Shown here piece by piece: positions 40,330 to 51,524 of a stretch of DNA of 64,000 bases. The DNA lies in assembly GCF_041435055.1 (NCBI RefSeq), contig NZ_CP108002.1:4774001-4838000 (forward strand), read 5' to 3'. The translations under genes were made by a program, and so were the position numbers. The DNA comes from Streptomyces sp. NBC_00341. GTDB taxonomy: Bacteria > Actinomycetota > Actinomycetes > Streptomycetales > Streptomycetaceae. The notes under the pieces were generated by a model. The model did no database searches and had not been told where the DNA came from. It saw only the letters and a list, made by a program, of their open reading frames with translations. Position 1 is the first letter of the stretch; every line of letters starts with the position of its first letter.

Positions 40330-41880
40330 CTAGCGGCGGATGCCGGTGGCGAACGGCAGGGTGTTGACGAACGCGCGGTGGTGCTCGCGGTCGCACCACT
40401 CCAGCTTCAGGTACGACTTTCCGGCCGAGGCCCGGATCGTCCGCTTGTCGCGGGCGAGGGACTCGGGCGAACGCGACGACACGGTGATGTACCCCACCAG
40501 GTTCACCCCGGCCGCGCCGCTCGCGAGATCTTCACCCCGCTGGTCGAGCCGGCCGTGGGCGGCGATGTCGCGGGGGTCGACGGTGCGGTTCATCTTGGCC
40601 TGGCGGCTGGCCTCGGCCTCGTCGTTGGTCTTCTCGGTGAGCATCCGCTCGATGGCGATCTCGGTGGGTTCGAGGTCCATGCAGACCGCGACCGTACGGA
40701 TCACATCGGGCGTGTGGACGAGGAGCGGGGCCAGGAAGTTGACGCCGACGGGTGTCATCGGCCACTCCTTCACCCAGGCCGTGGAGTGGCACCAGGGGGC
40801 ACGGGTGGACGATTCGCGGGTCTTGGCCTGGAGGAACGTCGGCTCGACCGCGTCCAGTTCGGCGGGCCAGGCGTTGCGCTTGGTCATGGCCTGGATGTGG
40901 TCGATGGGGTGGTCGGGGTCGTACATCGAGTGGACGAGGGAGGCCAGGCGGCTCTGGCCGAGCGGCTGGCGTACCCGGATGTCGGCCTCGGCGAGGCGGG
41001 CGCAGATGTCGGTGAGCTCGCGGGCCATGACGACGGCGAGGCCCGCGTCCCGGTCGAGCTTGCGGCCGCCGTGGGGGCGGGCGGCGCGGGCCATGGCGTT
41101 GGCCTCCGCGGCGAGCTCGCGGTCGAACTCCATGCAGGCGACCAGGTAGGCGCGGTGCTGTTCGCTGGAGGTGGAGACCATCGACTGGAGCTGCTCGTAG
41201 GACTCCTGGAGCCAGCCCGGGGAGGCCTTGTCGCCGCGCTGGGCGACGTCCTTCGCGTGGGCGTCGGGGTCGGCGGGCAGGGTGCGGGCGAGCATCTGGA
41301 TGCGGGTCACGAAGCCGTCGCCGTTGGCGACGTGCTTGAGCAGGGTGCCGAAGCGGTCGACGAGCGCTTCCTGGTCCTCGCTGTCGCGCAGCCCGACGCC
41401 GGGCCCCTCGATCTCGATCGCGGCGGTGACGGTGCGGCGGTCGGCGTGCAGCAGTACGGCGATCTCGTCGGGTCCGAAGGGTGCGGCCAGCCAGTTGATC
41501 CGGCCGATGCCGGGGGGCGGGCCGATCTCGACCTCGCGGCCGTCGGCGCTGGTGCCCGCTTCCATGGCGGCGGACTGGTAGGTGGCGCCTCGGCGCAGGG
41601 AGCGCTTGTAGCTGCGGTTGATCTCGAACCACTTGTAGAACGTCCGGTGCTTGTACGGGACGTAGACGATCGCCAGGGCGAGCAGCGGGAAGCCGGTGAG
41701 CAGCACGATCCGCATGGACAGGACCGGTACGAGCAGCCCGCTCATCATGCCGAGGAACGCCCCGCCGATGATCAGGGCGATCTCGCCGGTCTCGCGGTTC
41801 TTGCCGACCATGGCGTTGGGCCTGGCCCGGCCGATGAGATACGTACGGCGGGGCGCGATCGGATGGGACTGCGTGCTCAA
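40330..41880 (-). CDS. SCO6880-family T4SS protein (PrgI/VirB4 N-terminal-like)
   Basis: This 516-residue protein has two membrane segments near the N-terminus (ALIIGGAFLGMMSGLLVPVL and a second at about 57-72). A long soluble part resembles the N-terminal VirB4 region (LLKHVANGDGFVTRIQMLAR, TNDEAEASRQAKMNR). I recognise the family from the NCBI name SCO6880, found beside VirB4-like ATPases in actinobacteria. It probably joins VirB3-like anchoring and the VirB4 N-domain. The TTG start overlaps the upstream stop by 4 bp (TTGA), implying coupling. Confidence 0.8.
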   Translation of the reverse strand: MSTQSHPIAPRRTYLIGRARPNAMVGKNRETGEIALIIGGAFLGMMSGLLVPVLSMRIVLLTGFPLLALAIVYVPYKHRTFYKWFEINRSYKRSLRRGATYQSAAMEAGTSADGREVEIGPPPGIGRINWLAAPFGPDEIAVLLHADRRTVTAAIEIEGPGVGLRDSEDQEALVDRFGTLLKHVANGDGFVTRIQMLARTLPADPDAHAKDVAQRGDKASPGWLQESYEQLQSMVSTSSEQHRAYLVACMEFDRELAAEANAMARAARPHGGRKLDRDAGLAVVMARELTDICARLAEADIRVRQPLGQSRLASLVHSMYDPDHPIDHIQAMTKRNAWPAELDAVEPTFLQAKTRESSTRAPWCHSTAWVKEWPMTPVGVNFLAPLLVHTPDVIRTVAVCMDLEPTEIAIERMLTEKTNDEAEASRQAKMNRTVDPRDIAAHGRLDQRGEDLASGAAGVNLVGYITVSSRSPESLARDKRTIRASAGKSYLKLEWCDREHHRAFVNTLPFATGIRR

Positions 41881-43232
41881 CGCCCGCCACCTCCTGTGCT
41901 GCTGTTACCTGAACTTCCTGACCCGCGGCGCGGGCTGCGGCTGCTGTGCGGGGTACCTGAGGTGGGGCCTGATCCGCTGCGGGGCGGAGGTGCGGCGGAG
42001 GGGACAGATCCGCCGCCGACCCCGCTCCCGGAGTTGCGGGAGCTGTGGGCGGCGACTCCGCCGCTGACCGGATTGGCGGGGCGTCCGCCGCCGCTGTTGC
42101 CGCCGCCGTTGTCCTGGCCGCCGCCGCGGCTGCTGTGGGTCTTGATGCCCTGGGAGACGAGTGCGGCGGGCGAGCTGATCATCGCGGCGGCCTGGGAGCC
42201 GTCGGTGGCCTGCTTGCGGTTGGTACGGGCGCCCTGGATCTCGTCGCCGAAGCCGGGGACGAAGCGGTAGATCATGCCGGAGGCGAAGATCGCGAGCAGG
42301 ATGATCGCCAGCCCGGAGACGACGGCGGAGAACGCGTCCGGCCCGTCGTCGGAGGAGAGCGCGCCGGCCAGGCCGAGCACGATGACGATGACCGGTTTCA
42401 CCATGATCACGGCGATCATGATGCCCGCCCAGCGGCGTACGTGCCCCCACATGTTCTTGTCGACGAGCCCCGCGTACACGGCGGTTCCGAGCAGGGCGCC
42501 TACGTAGAGGAGGGCGGCCCGGATCACGAGTTCCAGCCAGAGGATGCCTGCGGCGAGGATCGACACCAGGGACACGACGATCAGCATGATCGGTCCGCCG
42601 CCGATGTCGGAGTCCTTCTTGAGCGCTTCGGCGAACGACCCGAAGAAGACGTCCGTCTGCCCGCCGGAGGACGAGGAGATGACCTCGGTGACGGCGTCGG
42701 TGGCGGAGACGATCGTGTACAGGATCAGCGGGGTGAACGCGGACGCGAGGACCGTCAGCCACAGGAACCCGATGGCCTCGGAGATGGCGGTGGTGAGCGG
42801 TACCCCGCGGATGGCGCGCTTGGCGACGGCGAGCAGCCACAGGACGAGCGTCAGCACGGTGGAGGCGGCGAAGACGATCGCGTACTGCTGGAGGAAGCGG
42901 GTGTTCGTGAAGTCGACGTTCGCGGTGCCCTTGACGGCGTCGCTGAGCTTGCCGACGATCCACGCGGCGGCGTCGGCACAGCCGCGGCCCAGGGAGGTCA
43001 GGGGGTCCAGGGCGGGGTCGACGCTTTTGGGGGCGTTGGACTTGGAGGTGCCTGCGCCGCCTTCGCAGTAGTCCTTGGCGGGGCCGACGATGAGCGAGCA
43101 GTTTCCATTCCCGGAGGGAGAGGGGGAGGGCGTCGGTGCCGCCGCAGCGCGGGTTGCCAGAATCACCAGAGTTGCCTGGACGCTCGCCAGGGACGCACTC
43201 AACTTGAGTGCGTGCCGTGATTTAGCGCGCAT
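41877..43232 (-). CDS. VirB6/TrbL-like polytopic T4SS membrane protein
   Basis: This 451-residue protein has an N-terminal signal-like segment ending in ATRAAAAPTPSPSPS. A Cys-containing extracytoplasmic stretch follows (CSLIVGPAKDYCEGG), then about seven hydrophobic segments between 95 and 330. It ends in a Gly/Ser-rich disordered tail (repeated HSSR motifs). VirB6/TrbL proteins form the inner-membrane channel base. The ATG at 43232 is preceded by GGAGGG at 7 nt. The start overlaps the upstream gene by 11 bp. Confidence 0.82.
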   Translation of the reverse strand: MRAKSRHALKLSASLASVQATLVILATRAAAAPTPSPSPSGNGNCSLIVGPAKDYCEGGAGTSKSNAPKSVDPALDPLTSLGRGCADAAAWIVGKLSDAVKGTANVDFTNTRFLQQYAIVFAASTVLTLVLWLLAVAKRAIRGVPLTTAISEAIGFLWLTVLASAFTPLILYTIVSATDAVTEVISSSSGGQTDVFFGSFAEALKKDSDIGGGPIMLIVVSLVSILAAGILWLELVIRAALLYVGALLGTAVYAGLVDKNMWGHVRRWAGIMIAVIMVKPVIVIVLGLAGALSSDDGPDAFSAVVSGLAIILLAIFASGMIYRFVPGFGDEIQGARTNRKQATDGSQAAAMISSPAALVSQGIKTHSSRGGGQDNGGGNSGGGRPANPVSGGVAAHSSRNSGSGVGGGSVPSAAPPPRSGSGPTSGTPHSSRSPRRGSGSSGNSSTGGGGR

Positions 43233-44091
43233 AGGTAAACCCTCCGTACTCCTCGACGGCCTTGGCGATGTCATCGGCGTTGGAGGCCGTACGGTCGGTA
43301 TTGACCGGTGCCGGTCCGTCTTTCTGGGAGAAGCTGTCGACCTTCCAGTCGTTGCTCTCCCACTGGAGCTTCAGCGTCATGGTGAACCAGTCGTTGCTCA
43401 CGGGATTGGTGGAGCCGACCCCAGCCGTTCCGAAGACTCCTGTGCACCACACCTCGACAGTGGCGGAAGAGCCAGAGAGCTGCGTCACCTTGGTCCCGAC
43501 GGGCGCGGTCCTTGAGACGTACGTCATGCCTTCAGCGGCTTTGCCGCTCTCGTCGAGGCCGACCTTGGCAAGGAAGTCCTTGCTGTATGCCTGGTTGAGC
43601 TTGGTCTCAAGCTCGTCGACTCGGCCCGTGGCGAAGACGCGCCGTACGATCTGCGTCCGGCGATCTGGCCTGAGGATGTCTGCCGATACGAGCGCCACGG
43701 AATAGTTCGCCGCCGCGCTCTGCGCCCCCTGCTCGTCATGCGCGTACCCCGAGGGAATCGAGCCGTTCTTCCCCGTCACCGGCTTCGTCCCCGTGGCCGC
43801 GGTCGGTGCCGAGCCGGCCTTCTTGGCGTCGCTTCCGCGCGCACCGTCGCCGCCGTTGTCCCCGCCGCCTCCGCCCATGTTCGCGAAGGCGATGGCGGCC
43901 AGGAGCAGGATCACCACGCCGAGGACGGTGAAGAGCGAGCGGGAGTTGCGGGCCGGGCGGCGGGGGCCGTAGCCGTCGCCGCCCTGGCTGTCGGGGAGGC
44001 GGGTGCGGGTCTGGCGCGTGCCGCCGAGGGTGCTGTAGCCGTCGTTCGAACGGCCGGAGTCGTTGCCGTAGCCGTCGTCGTCGGGACTCAT
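43222..44091 (-). CDS. VirB8/TcpC-like bitopic T4SS protein
   Basis: This 289-residue protein has an Asp/Gly/Arg-rich cytoplasmic tail (1-50), a single membrane segment at about 52-72 (LFTVLGVVILLLAAIAFANM), a Gly-rich linker and a C-terminal extracytoplasmic domain. The domain (SAAANYSVALVSADILRPDRR, VEVWCTGVFG, LQWESNDWKVDSF) has the look of the NTF2-like fold of TcpC and VirB8. Assignment to VirB8 is by topology and context rather than by strong motifs. It overlaps the VirB6-like gene by 11 bp. Confidence 0.72.
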   Translation of the reverse strand: MSPDDDGYGNDSGRSNDGYSTLGGTRQTRTRLPDSQGGDGYGPRRPARNSRSLFTVLGVVILLLAAIAFANMGGGGGDNGGDGARGSDAKKAGSAPTAATGTKPVTGKNGSIPSGYAHDEQGAQSAAANYSVALVSADILRPDRRTQIVRRVFATGRVDELETKLNQAYSKDFLAKVGLDESGKAAEGMTYVSRTAPVGTKVTQLSGSSATVEVWCTGVFGTAGVGSTNPVSNDWFTMTLKLQWESNDWKVDSFSQKDGPAPVNTDRTASNADDIAKAVEEYGGFTYAR

Positions 44092-44273
44092 GCCGCGTAC
44101 GCCCCCTCAACCGTTGCCTGAACCGCGTCGTAGTACGACGGTAGCCGTGCTGGTTCCCGCGCGGGCGCGGTGTGGTGACTCGACATCAGGGAGACGCAAC
44201 CTCTGCCGGTGGGCACGACGGGCGGATGGTGGGGACGGGGCGGGAGTGCCCCCGGACGCGGGCTGACGGTCGG

Positions 44274-44582
44274 TTAGACAGCCATCCCGTAGACGATGGT
44301 GAACAGGGTTCCCAGGGATCCGATGATGAATACACCGGTGAGACCGGCGACGATCAGTCCCTTGCCCTGCTCCGCGCTGAACGTGTCACGCAGAGCCGTC
44401 GCGCCGATCCGCTGTTTCGCCGCTCCCCAGATCGCGATGCCGAGGCAGAGCAGGATGGCGATCGCCATCACCACTTCGATCATGACGCGGGCCTCGTTGC
44501 CCAAGGTCCCGAACGGCCCCCAGTTCGGGGCGATTCCGCCGATGATGGTGGTGATGTCGCCCTTTTCAGCTGCCAGGATCAT
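44274..44582 (-). CDS. VirB2-like small pilin/membrane protein
   Basis: This 102-residue protein has two hydrophobic helices: IEVVMAIAILLCLGIAIWGAA and GLIVAGLTGVFIIGSLGTLF. They are separated by a short basic-polar loop (KQRIGATALRDTFSAEQGKG), the layout of VirB2-type pilins. It has little signal-peptide character, so it could instead be an accessory membrane protein. It is the first gene of the T4SS-like operon, 182 bp before the VirB8-like gene. Confidence 0.75.
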   Translation of the reverse strand: MILAAEKGDITTIIGGIAPNWGPFGTLGNEARVMIEVVMAIAILLCLGIAIWGAAKQRIGATALRDTFSAEQGKGLIVAGLTGVFIIGSLGTLFTIVYGMAV

Positions 44583-44898
44583 TTAAGTCACCGCCCTTGC
44601 TGGGTAGTTCGGTGCCCGCACCGCACGGCACGAGTCACCCTCTATCTTCGCTGATGAAACTGCGTTCGCACGACGACTTGGCAGCTCTCTTTACCCGGAT
44701 CTCGTACATTTGACCGGTCTGACCGCCCTGACCTGCGGATCGAATCGGTGTGTGACCGAATTACATATCGTTACTCTGTGTATCACGGAGGGTGACGCCG
44801 GGCAATGATCGCCATCGCGCCACCCTGGCCGAGACCGACATCAAATGCCTGAACCGCACCTATCGGCGCATGTATGGCGAGGTGGAGGTGTGCGTCGT
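44583..44898. other. Region upstream of the T4SS-like operon
   Basis: No gene is supported. Expected contents are the operon promoter and the 3' end of the DUF402 transcript. A short AT-richer patch lies at 44640-44780 (for example ATTACATATCGTTACTCTGT). I see no convincing -35/-10 pair. Confidence 0.4.
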
Positions 44899-45618
44899 TC
44901 AGAGGAGCGAGCGGCGGGGGTTGGGTGGACGGGGTGGTGTCGTCCAGGCCGACGGTGGCTTGAAATCGCACCAGGAGCCGTCGAAGGGAAACGTTCCGGC
45001 CTCGGCGAGCCGTGCGACCGCGTCCCCCTCGGAGCGGATGGCGACCGCTTCCTCGGCGGTCCAGTACGCGGGGTGGCCGGTCTTCTCCGCGAAGGACTGC
45101 TCGTCCTTCCACCGCCAGGTACGGTCCGGCGCCACGTTGAGGTCCAGCTCGTGGTCCGCGATGTCGATGTCGTCGCCGTGATGGAGCCGACGTTCCAGAT
45201 TGACGTACCAGCCGCGGAACTTCTGTCTGCGCCCGAACAGCCACAGGACGGAGTGGGCCGCGCCGGTCGGCTGGTAGAAGAGGGCGTTGCCCATCGGCCA
45301 CCGGTCCGGAACCACGGGGTACCCGTCGGCGGGGCGTTCGTGTGGGGCGATGTCCCGCAGATGCGTGGTGCCGCGCGGCAGGGCGGTCCGCCACATCGGC
45401 GTGCCGGTCTCCATCCACAGCAGCTGACCCGCGGTCGTACGTTCGACGAGGCGGACGGGAACGGAGGCGCTCAGGTGTCCGCCTATGAAGAAGTTCCATT
45501 GCAGGATCTGCCCCGGACCCGGTTCTGTGCCTGCTCGGCCACCCGTACGGCCGCCCGTGTCGAGCCTCGTGCTGTTGGTCGCGACGTCCCTCTTGCCCGC
45601 TTTCATGCGATTGATCAT
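44899..45618 (-). CDS. DUF402 domain protein
   Basis: This protein of about 239 residues has a DUF402 domain occupying most of it. Family blocks include KFRGWYVNLERRLHHGDDID and the acidic metal-binding segment DHELDLNVAPDRTWRWKDEQ. DUF402 includes FomD-like and nucleoside-diphosphate phosphatases, so phosphoanhydride or phosphonate hydrolysis is possible. The start is uncertain: ATG codons at 45618 and 45606 and a GTG at 45642 all lack a clear ribosome-binding site. Confidence 0.8.
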   Translation of the reverse strand: MINRMKAGKRDVATNSTRLDTGGRTGGRAGTEPGPGQILQWNFFIGGHLSASVPVRLVERTTAGQLLWMETGTPMWRTALPRGTTHLRDIAPHERPADGYPVVPDRWPMGNALFYQPTGAAHSVLWLFGRRQKFRGWYVNLERRLHHGDDIDIADHELDLNVAPDRTWRWKDEQSFAEKTGHPAYWTAEEAVAIRSEGDAVARLAEAGTFPFDGSWCDFKPPSAWTTPPRPPNPRRSLL

Positions 45619-45890
45619 GCCCGCGTCGAGGTCTTCGGACACGTGCCCGTACCTGTCAGGCGCTCGCACTCCCGGAGGGGGCCCGCATCCAAGTGGCGTT
45701 CGTGGGCGGTCGTCACCTGGTGAGGTGCCTGCGGGCGAACGGTGCTGTTCCCAGTACGAGCACGGTGAAAACGGTGAGCCGTTGCAGACCGGGCTGCACC
45801 GTGAAGTGGCCCCACGAGGAGGAGGCCGGTCGCGTACGCGCAGACCAGCGCTACCGCGTGGCGTGGGGTCCGGGACATCCATCCGGTCAT
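45615..45890 (-). CDS. Possible small membrane protein (weak)
   Basis: This 91-codon frame has one hydrophobic segment near its N-terminus (HAVALVCAYATGLLLVGPL) followed by Arg/His-rich sequence. It fills the gap between the DUF397 gene and the DUF402 gene, just touching the DUF402 start, as an operon member would. The C-terminal half has no protein-like character, so it may be a decayed or spurious frame. Confidence 0.3.
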   Translation of the reverse strand: MTGWMSRTPRHAVALVCAYATGLLLVGPLHGAARSATAHRFHRARTGNSTVRPQAPHQVTTAHERHLDAGPLRECERLTGTGTCPKTSTRA

Positions 45891-45899
45891 GGCGCCCCG

Positions 45900-46151
45900 T
45901 CAGTCAAAAACCCGCGCGGGCGCCGAGCCGGTCGCGGGTTCGGTGAAGTGGTCGAACTCGCCGGCCCGGACGCCCTTGGCGAAGGCCTCCCACTTGGTGC
46001 GGGTGGTCGTGACCACGTTCTCGGGGTCGCTGGTCTCGCGCAGGTGGACGAGATCGCCCTCGCCGAACGCGATCTCGATCCAGGGGCCTGGTCCGGGCTC
46101 GTCCTCGGGGGCGGCGCGGATCCAGGTGAGGTCGGCGGGCTGGTCAATCAT
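45900..46151 (-). CDS. DUF397 domain protein
   Basis: This 83-residue acidic protein shows the DUF397 core: IEIAFGEGDLVHLRETSDPE and TKWEAFAKGVRAGEFDH. DUF397 proteins act with XRE-family DUF5753 regulators in Streptomyces; the BldB-related and WhiJ systems are examples, and some behave as toxin-antitoxin-like modules. The start overlaps the upstream DUF397 gene by 8 bp. The matching full-length HTH regulator is missing here. Confidence 0.85.
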   Translation of the reverse strand: MIDQPADLTWIRAAPEDEPGPGPWIEIAFGEGDLVHLRETSDPENVVTTTRTKWEAFAKGVRAGEFDHFTEPATGSAPARVFD

Positions 46152-46332
46152 GGAGCCGGTCCTCCTTGAGCGTGCGGAGGAGGGCGTCGAGGGCGGCAGG
46201 GGTGGTCCGGAGTATCGCGCCGCTGGGGTCGCCTGATTCGGTGCGTCTCACCCTGCCCTTGTGGGCGGCCACGTGGAGGCAGGCTTCTCCCTGCGCGCAG
46301 TAGGACGACCTCTGCCAGGTGTGTGCGGGCAT
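46144..46332 (-). CDS. Short DUF397 domain protein
   Basis: This 62-residue protein keeps the family start WQRSSYCAQGEACLHVA and end ILRTTPAALDALLRTL. The ATG at 46332 is set by similarity; AAAGGA lies a few bases upstream, inside the end of the preceding reading frame. It overlaps the second DUF397 gene by 8 bp. Two adjacent DUF397 paralogues after a truncated regulator suggest duplication within a partner-regulator locus. Confidence 0.8.
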   Translation of the reverse strand: MPAHTWQRSSYCAQGEACLHVAAHKGRVRRTESGDPSGAILRTTPAALDALLRTLKEDRLHD

Positions 46333-46343
46333 CAGGGTTCCTT

Positions 46344-46505
46344 TCACAGGCCTTGGGCGATCTTGTGGATGAGTTCCTGGAACTGTTCGACGTTCAGGGA
46401 AGCGGCGTTGAGGCGCTCCAGCAGAAGTCGGTACTGGGCCAGTTGGCGGCCAGCGTGCCATCTCGAACTCCCCTTGCAATGCAGCTGGGTTGGACTGTCA
46501 CTCAC
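46344..46505 (-). pseudogene. C-terminal remnant of an XRE/DUF5753 regulator
   Basis: The minus-strand frame ending at TGA 46344 encodes RQLAQYRLLLERLNAASLNV then EQFQELIHKIAQGL. This matches the usual C-terminus of DUF5753 regulators (a RL-x-AAL-S-x-E-x2-x-LI-x-I pattern). The HTH and most of DUF5753 are absent. A GTG at 46505 could start a 53-residue protein, but no ribosome-binding site is seen. It ends 11 bp before the first DUF397 gene, exactly where the intact regulator would end. Confidence 0.6.
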
Positions 46506-46592
46506 ACGATTGGTTCAGATCAACACGCTCCGTCGCGTACTCCGCGTTCATGGTATGTCCGAACTCCTCGAAACCGCCGGTGGAGTGAGCAG

Positions 46593-46760
46593 GTGCCTGC
46601 GGAGCTCGCCGAGAGAGGGCGGGGGCTGTATCTCGTCACGCCCTACGCGTCGTGCTGGGGCGCGTACCCGATGCGTGGCGGGCTTCCGGGGCAGGGCGGC
46701 AAGCTGCTCCGGGTGGAACGCGCGGCGAAGCCGGACTGCCGGTCGGGTGAGCTGCCGTAG
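46593..46760 (+). pseudogene. C-terminal remnant of an RsbW-like ATP-binding protein
   Basis: The plus-strand frame encodes VPAELAERGRGLYLVTPYAS then CWGAYPMRGG and GGKLLRVE. This is the G-box end of Streptomyces HATPase_c proteins (consensus E-x-GRGL-x-LV-x2-x-A-x-x-WG). The N-box and the rest of the fold are missing. Such ATPases are often encoded divergently from XRE-DUF397 pairs, so this appears to be the other half of one deleted locus. Confidence 0.6.
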
Positions 46761-46877
46761 CCGTGTGCGGAGAGGTGCCGGATTCCCGGTGGCTGACGAT
46801 AGGGCCTTTCGGCGGGATCAGGCCGCGATGTGCGGCGATCCCGCGCGGAGCCTTGCGTGTTGAGTGATTCCGTCTGA

Positions 46878-50102
<3,225 letters not shown>

Positions 50103-50106
50103 CCCC

Positions 50107-50167
50107 CGGCCGGACACCCGCCGACCCGGGGCCTTGGCGGTGCCCCGGGTCGGCGGGTGTCCGGCCG
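50107..50167 (+). terminator. Terminator after the beta-galactosidase gene
   Basis: A 26-bp perfect inverted repeat (50107-50132 with 50142-50167) and a 9-nt loop starts 5 nt after the stop codon, without a T tract. It is one of the strongest hairpins in the window. Confidence 0.9.
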
Positions 50168-50221
50168 CAGCCGTGGGAGGCCGTGGGGCGGACGCCGTTC
50201 TCGGGCATCATGCAACTTGCC

Positions 50222-50318
50222 CGTCACGACGTGACGACGGGACGATGTGAGGTCATCAGGTCATCAGGTCGTCACGTCGTGAGGTCGTCACGTTGTGATG
50301 TCGTGAGGTCGTTGCCCG
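50222..50318. repeat. Cluster of TCGTGA/TCACGA-type repeats and a palindrome
   Basis: The block begins with GTCACGACGTGAC (6-bp arms, 1-bp centre, 50222-50234 approximately). Overlapping variants of GAGGTCRTCA and ACGTCGTGAGGTCGTCACG follow, each about 10-20 bp apart. It ends about 35 bp before a start codon. The regular spacing suggests multiple operator half-sites or a small satellite. Confidence 0.6.
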
Positions 50319-50351
50319 TGTCCTCGACGGCCGCCCCGCGTTAGGAGAGAT

Positions 50352-51524
50352 GTGCCCAAGACTGTCATCTCGCAAGAGACCGCCGCCTCGTCGCCCGTCG
50401 AACCCGCCCTGCCGCCGTTCCTGCTGACGAACCGGCAGGGTGAGGCCGCACGTGCGCTCCTGTCGTACGTGGCCGGGCTGCCGCTCGCGTCCGTCGACGC
50501 GCAGTTCCTCGCCGTCGTCGTGGCCATCAGGGCCGCACGGGGTGGTGTCGGCAACGTCACCGGCACCGACGTGCGCTCGTTGCGGCTGGAGGACCCGCGC
50601 CGGGCCGTGGCCGATCTGGAGGCCGCCGGATGGGAGGTGCCCGGTCCGCTGGTCGACGGGGAGCAGGACGTCCCGGTGGGGATCAGGGTGCCGGAGATGA
50701 GCCGGGAGGCGGACCACCCGCTGCCCCTGGGCAAGGGCACACGGTCGCGGGTGTCGGGATGGGCCCTGCGCGCACGGATCGCGAAACCGGTCAAGAAGGC
50801 GCCGCCGGCCACCCGGCTGGCCGCCCTGTTCCTGGCCGCCCACAGCAACTCCGAGCTGCACGGCCGGATCCCCGGCCACCTGCCGGAGGCCTGCCGCGCC
50901 GCCCTGCCCGAACTCGCCGCCAAGGGGTTCCTCGCGGACCTCTCCGGCGACGCCTACCGCCTCGACCCGGTGGTACGCCACCTCGCGGGCAGGTTCCGTA
51001 CCCCTGAGGAGATCGCGGAGGAGGCGCGCGTGGAGGCGAGCCGCCCGCCTGCCGACCCCGACCCGGACCAGATCACCCCGGCGGCGTGGGACGCGTGGAA
51101 GTCCGGTACGAGTCCGGCCCTGCGGCGGCACGTGGAGGCGGTCGAGCACTGCGCCCTGTGCCGGTTCTCCATGGGCCGGGTGGCCAAGGCGTTCATGTAC
51201 CCGCCGGCCGACGTCCCCGCCCCCCGGTCCGTACTCACCGCCTACGACGCCTGGGAGGAAGGCCATCCCGACCGAGGCCCGCAGGCCGCCGGCTTCGCCG
51301 CCGCGTTCCGCGCGGAACACGGGCACGGCCCCTCGTACGGCCAGCTGTGCAAGGGCCTCGGCTGGAAGCTGTCGCGCTCGCTGCGCGGCTTCGTCGTGCA
51401 TGGGATCGTCGCGGAGGACTGGCTGACCGACACCTCACCGGTGCCGTGGACGCTGCGTCCGGGGCGGGTCGCCCAGGCCCACGGGATCGCCCTGCCGGGG
51501 CAGGCGGCGCGCAGTATTCGCTGA
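50352..51524 (+). CDS. Unrecognised cytoplasmic protein
   Basis: This 390-residue protein is one I do not assign to a family. It is mainly helical, with winged-helix-like stretches: RGGVGNVTGTDVRSLRLED near 65-85, and a repeat-like GPSYGQLCKGLGWKLSRSL near 335-355. A single CxxC (HCALCRF, about 265) could bind metal. There is no signal peptide or membrane segment. The GTG start follows AGGAGA closely. The TGA stop abuts the convergent ltrA stop inside TGATCA. Upstream lies a dense repeat cluster that could be its operator. Confidence 0.75.
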   Translation: MPKTVISQETAASSPVEPALPPFLLTNRQGEAARALLSYVAGLPLASVDAQFLAVVVAIRAARGGVGNVTGTDVRSLRLEDPRRAVADLEAAGWEVPGPLVDGEQDVPVGIRVPEMSREADHPLPLGKGTRSRVSGWALRARIAKPVKKAPPATRLAALFLAAHSNSELHGRIPGHLPEACRAALPELAAKGFLADLSGDAYRLDPVVRHLAGRFRTPEEIAEEARVEASRPPADPDPDQITPAAWDAWKSGTSPALRRHVEAVEHCALCRFSMGRVAKAFMYPPADVPAPRSVLTAYDAWEEGHPDRGPQAAGFAAAFRAEHGHGPSYGQLCKGLGWKLSRSLRGFVVHGIVAEDWLTDTSPVPWTLRPGRVAQAHGIALPGQAARSIR

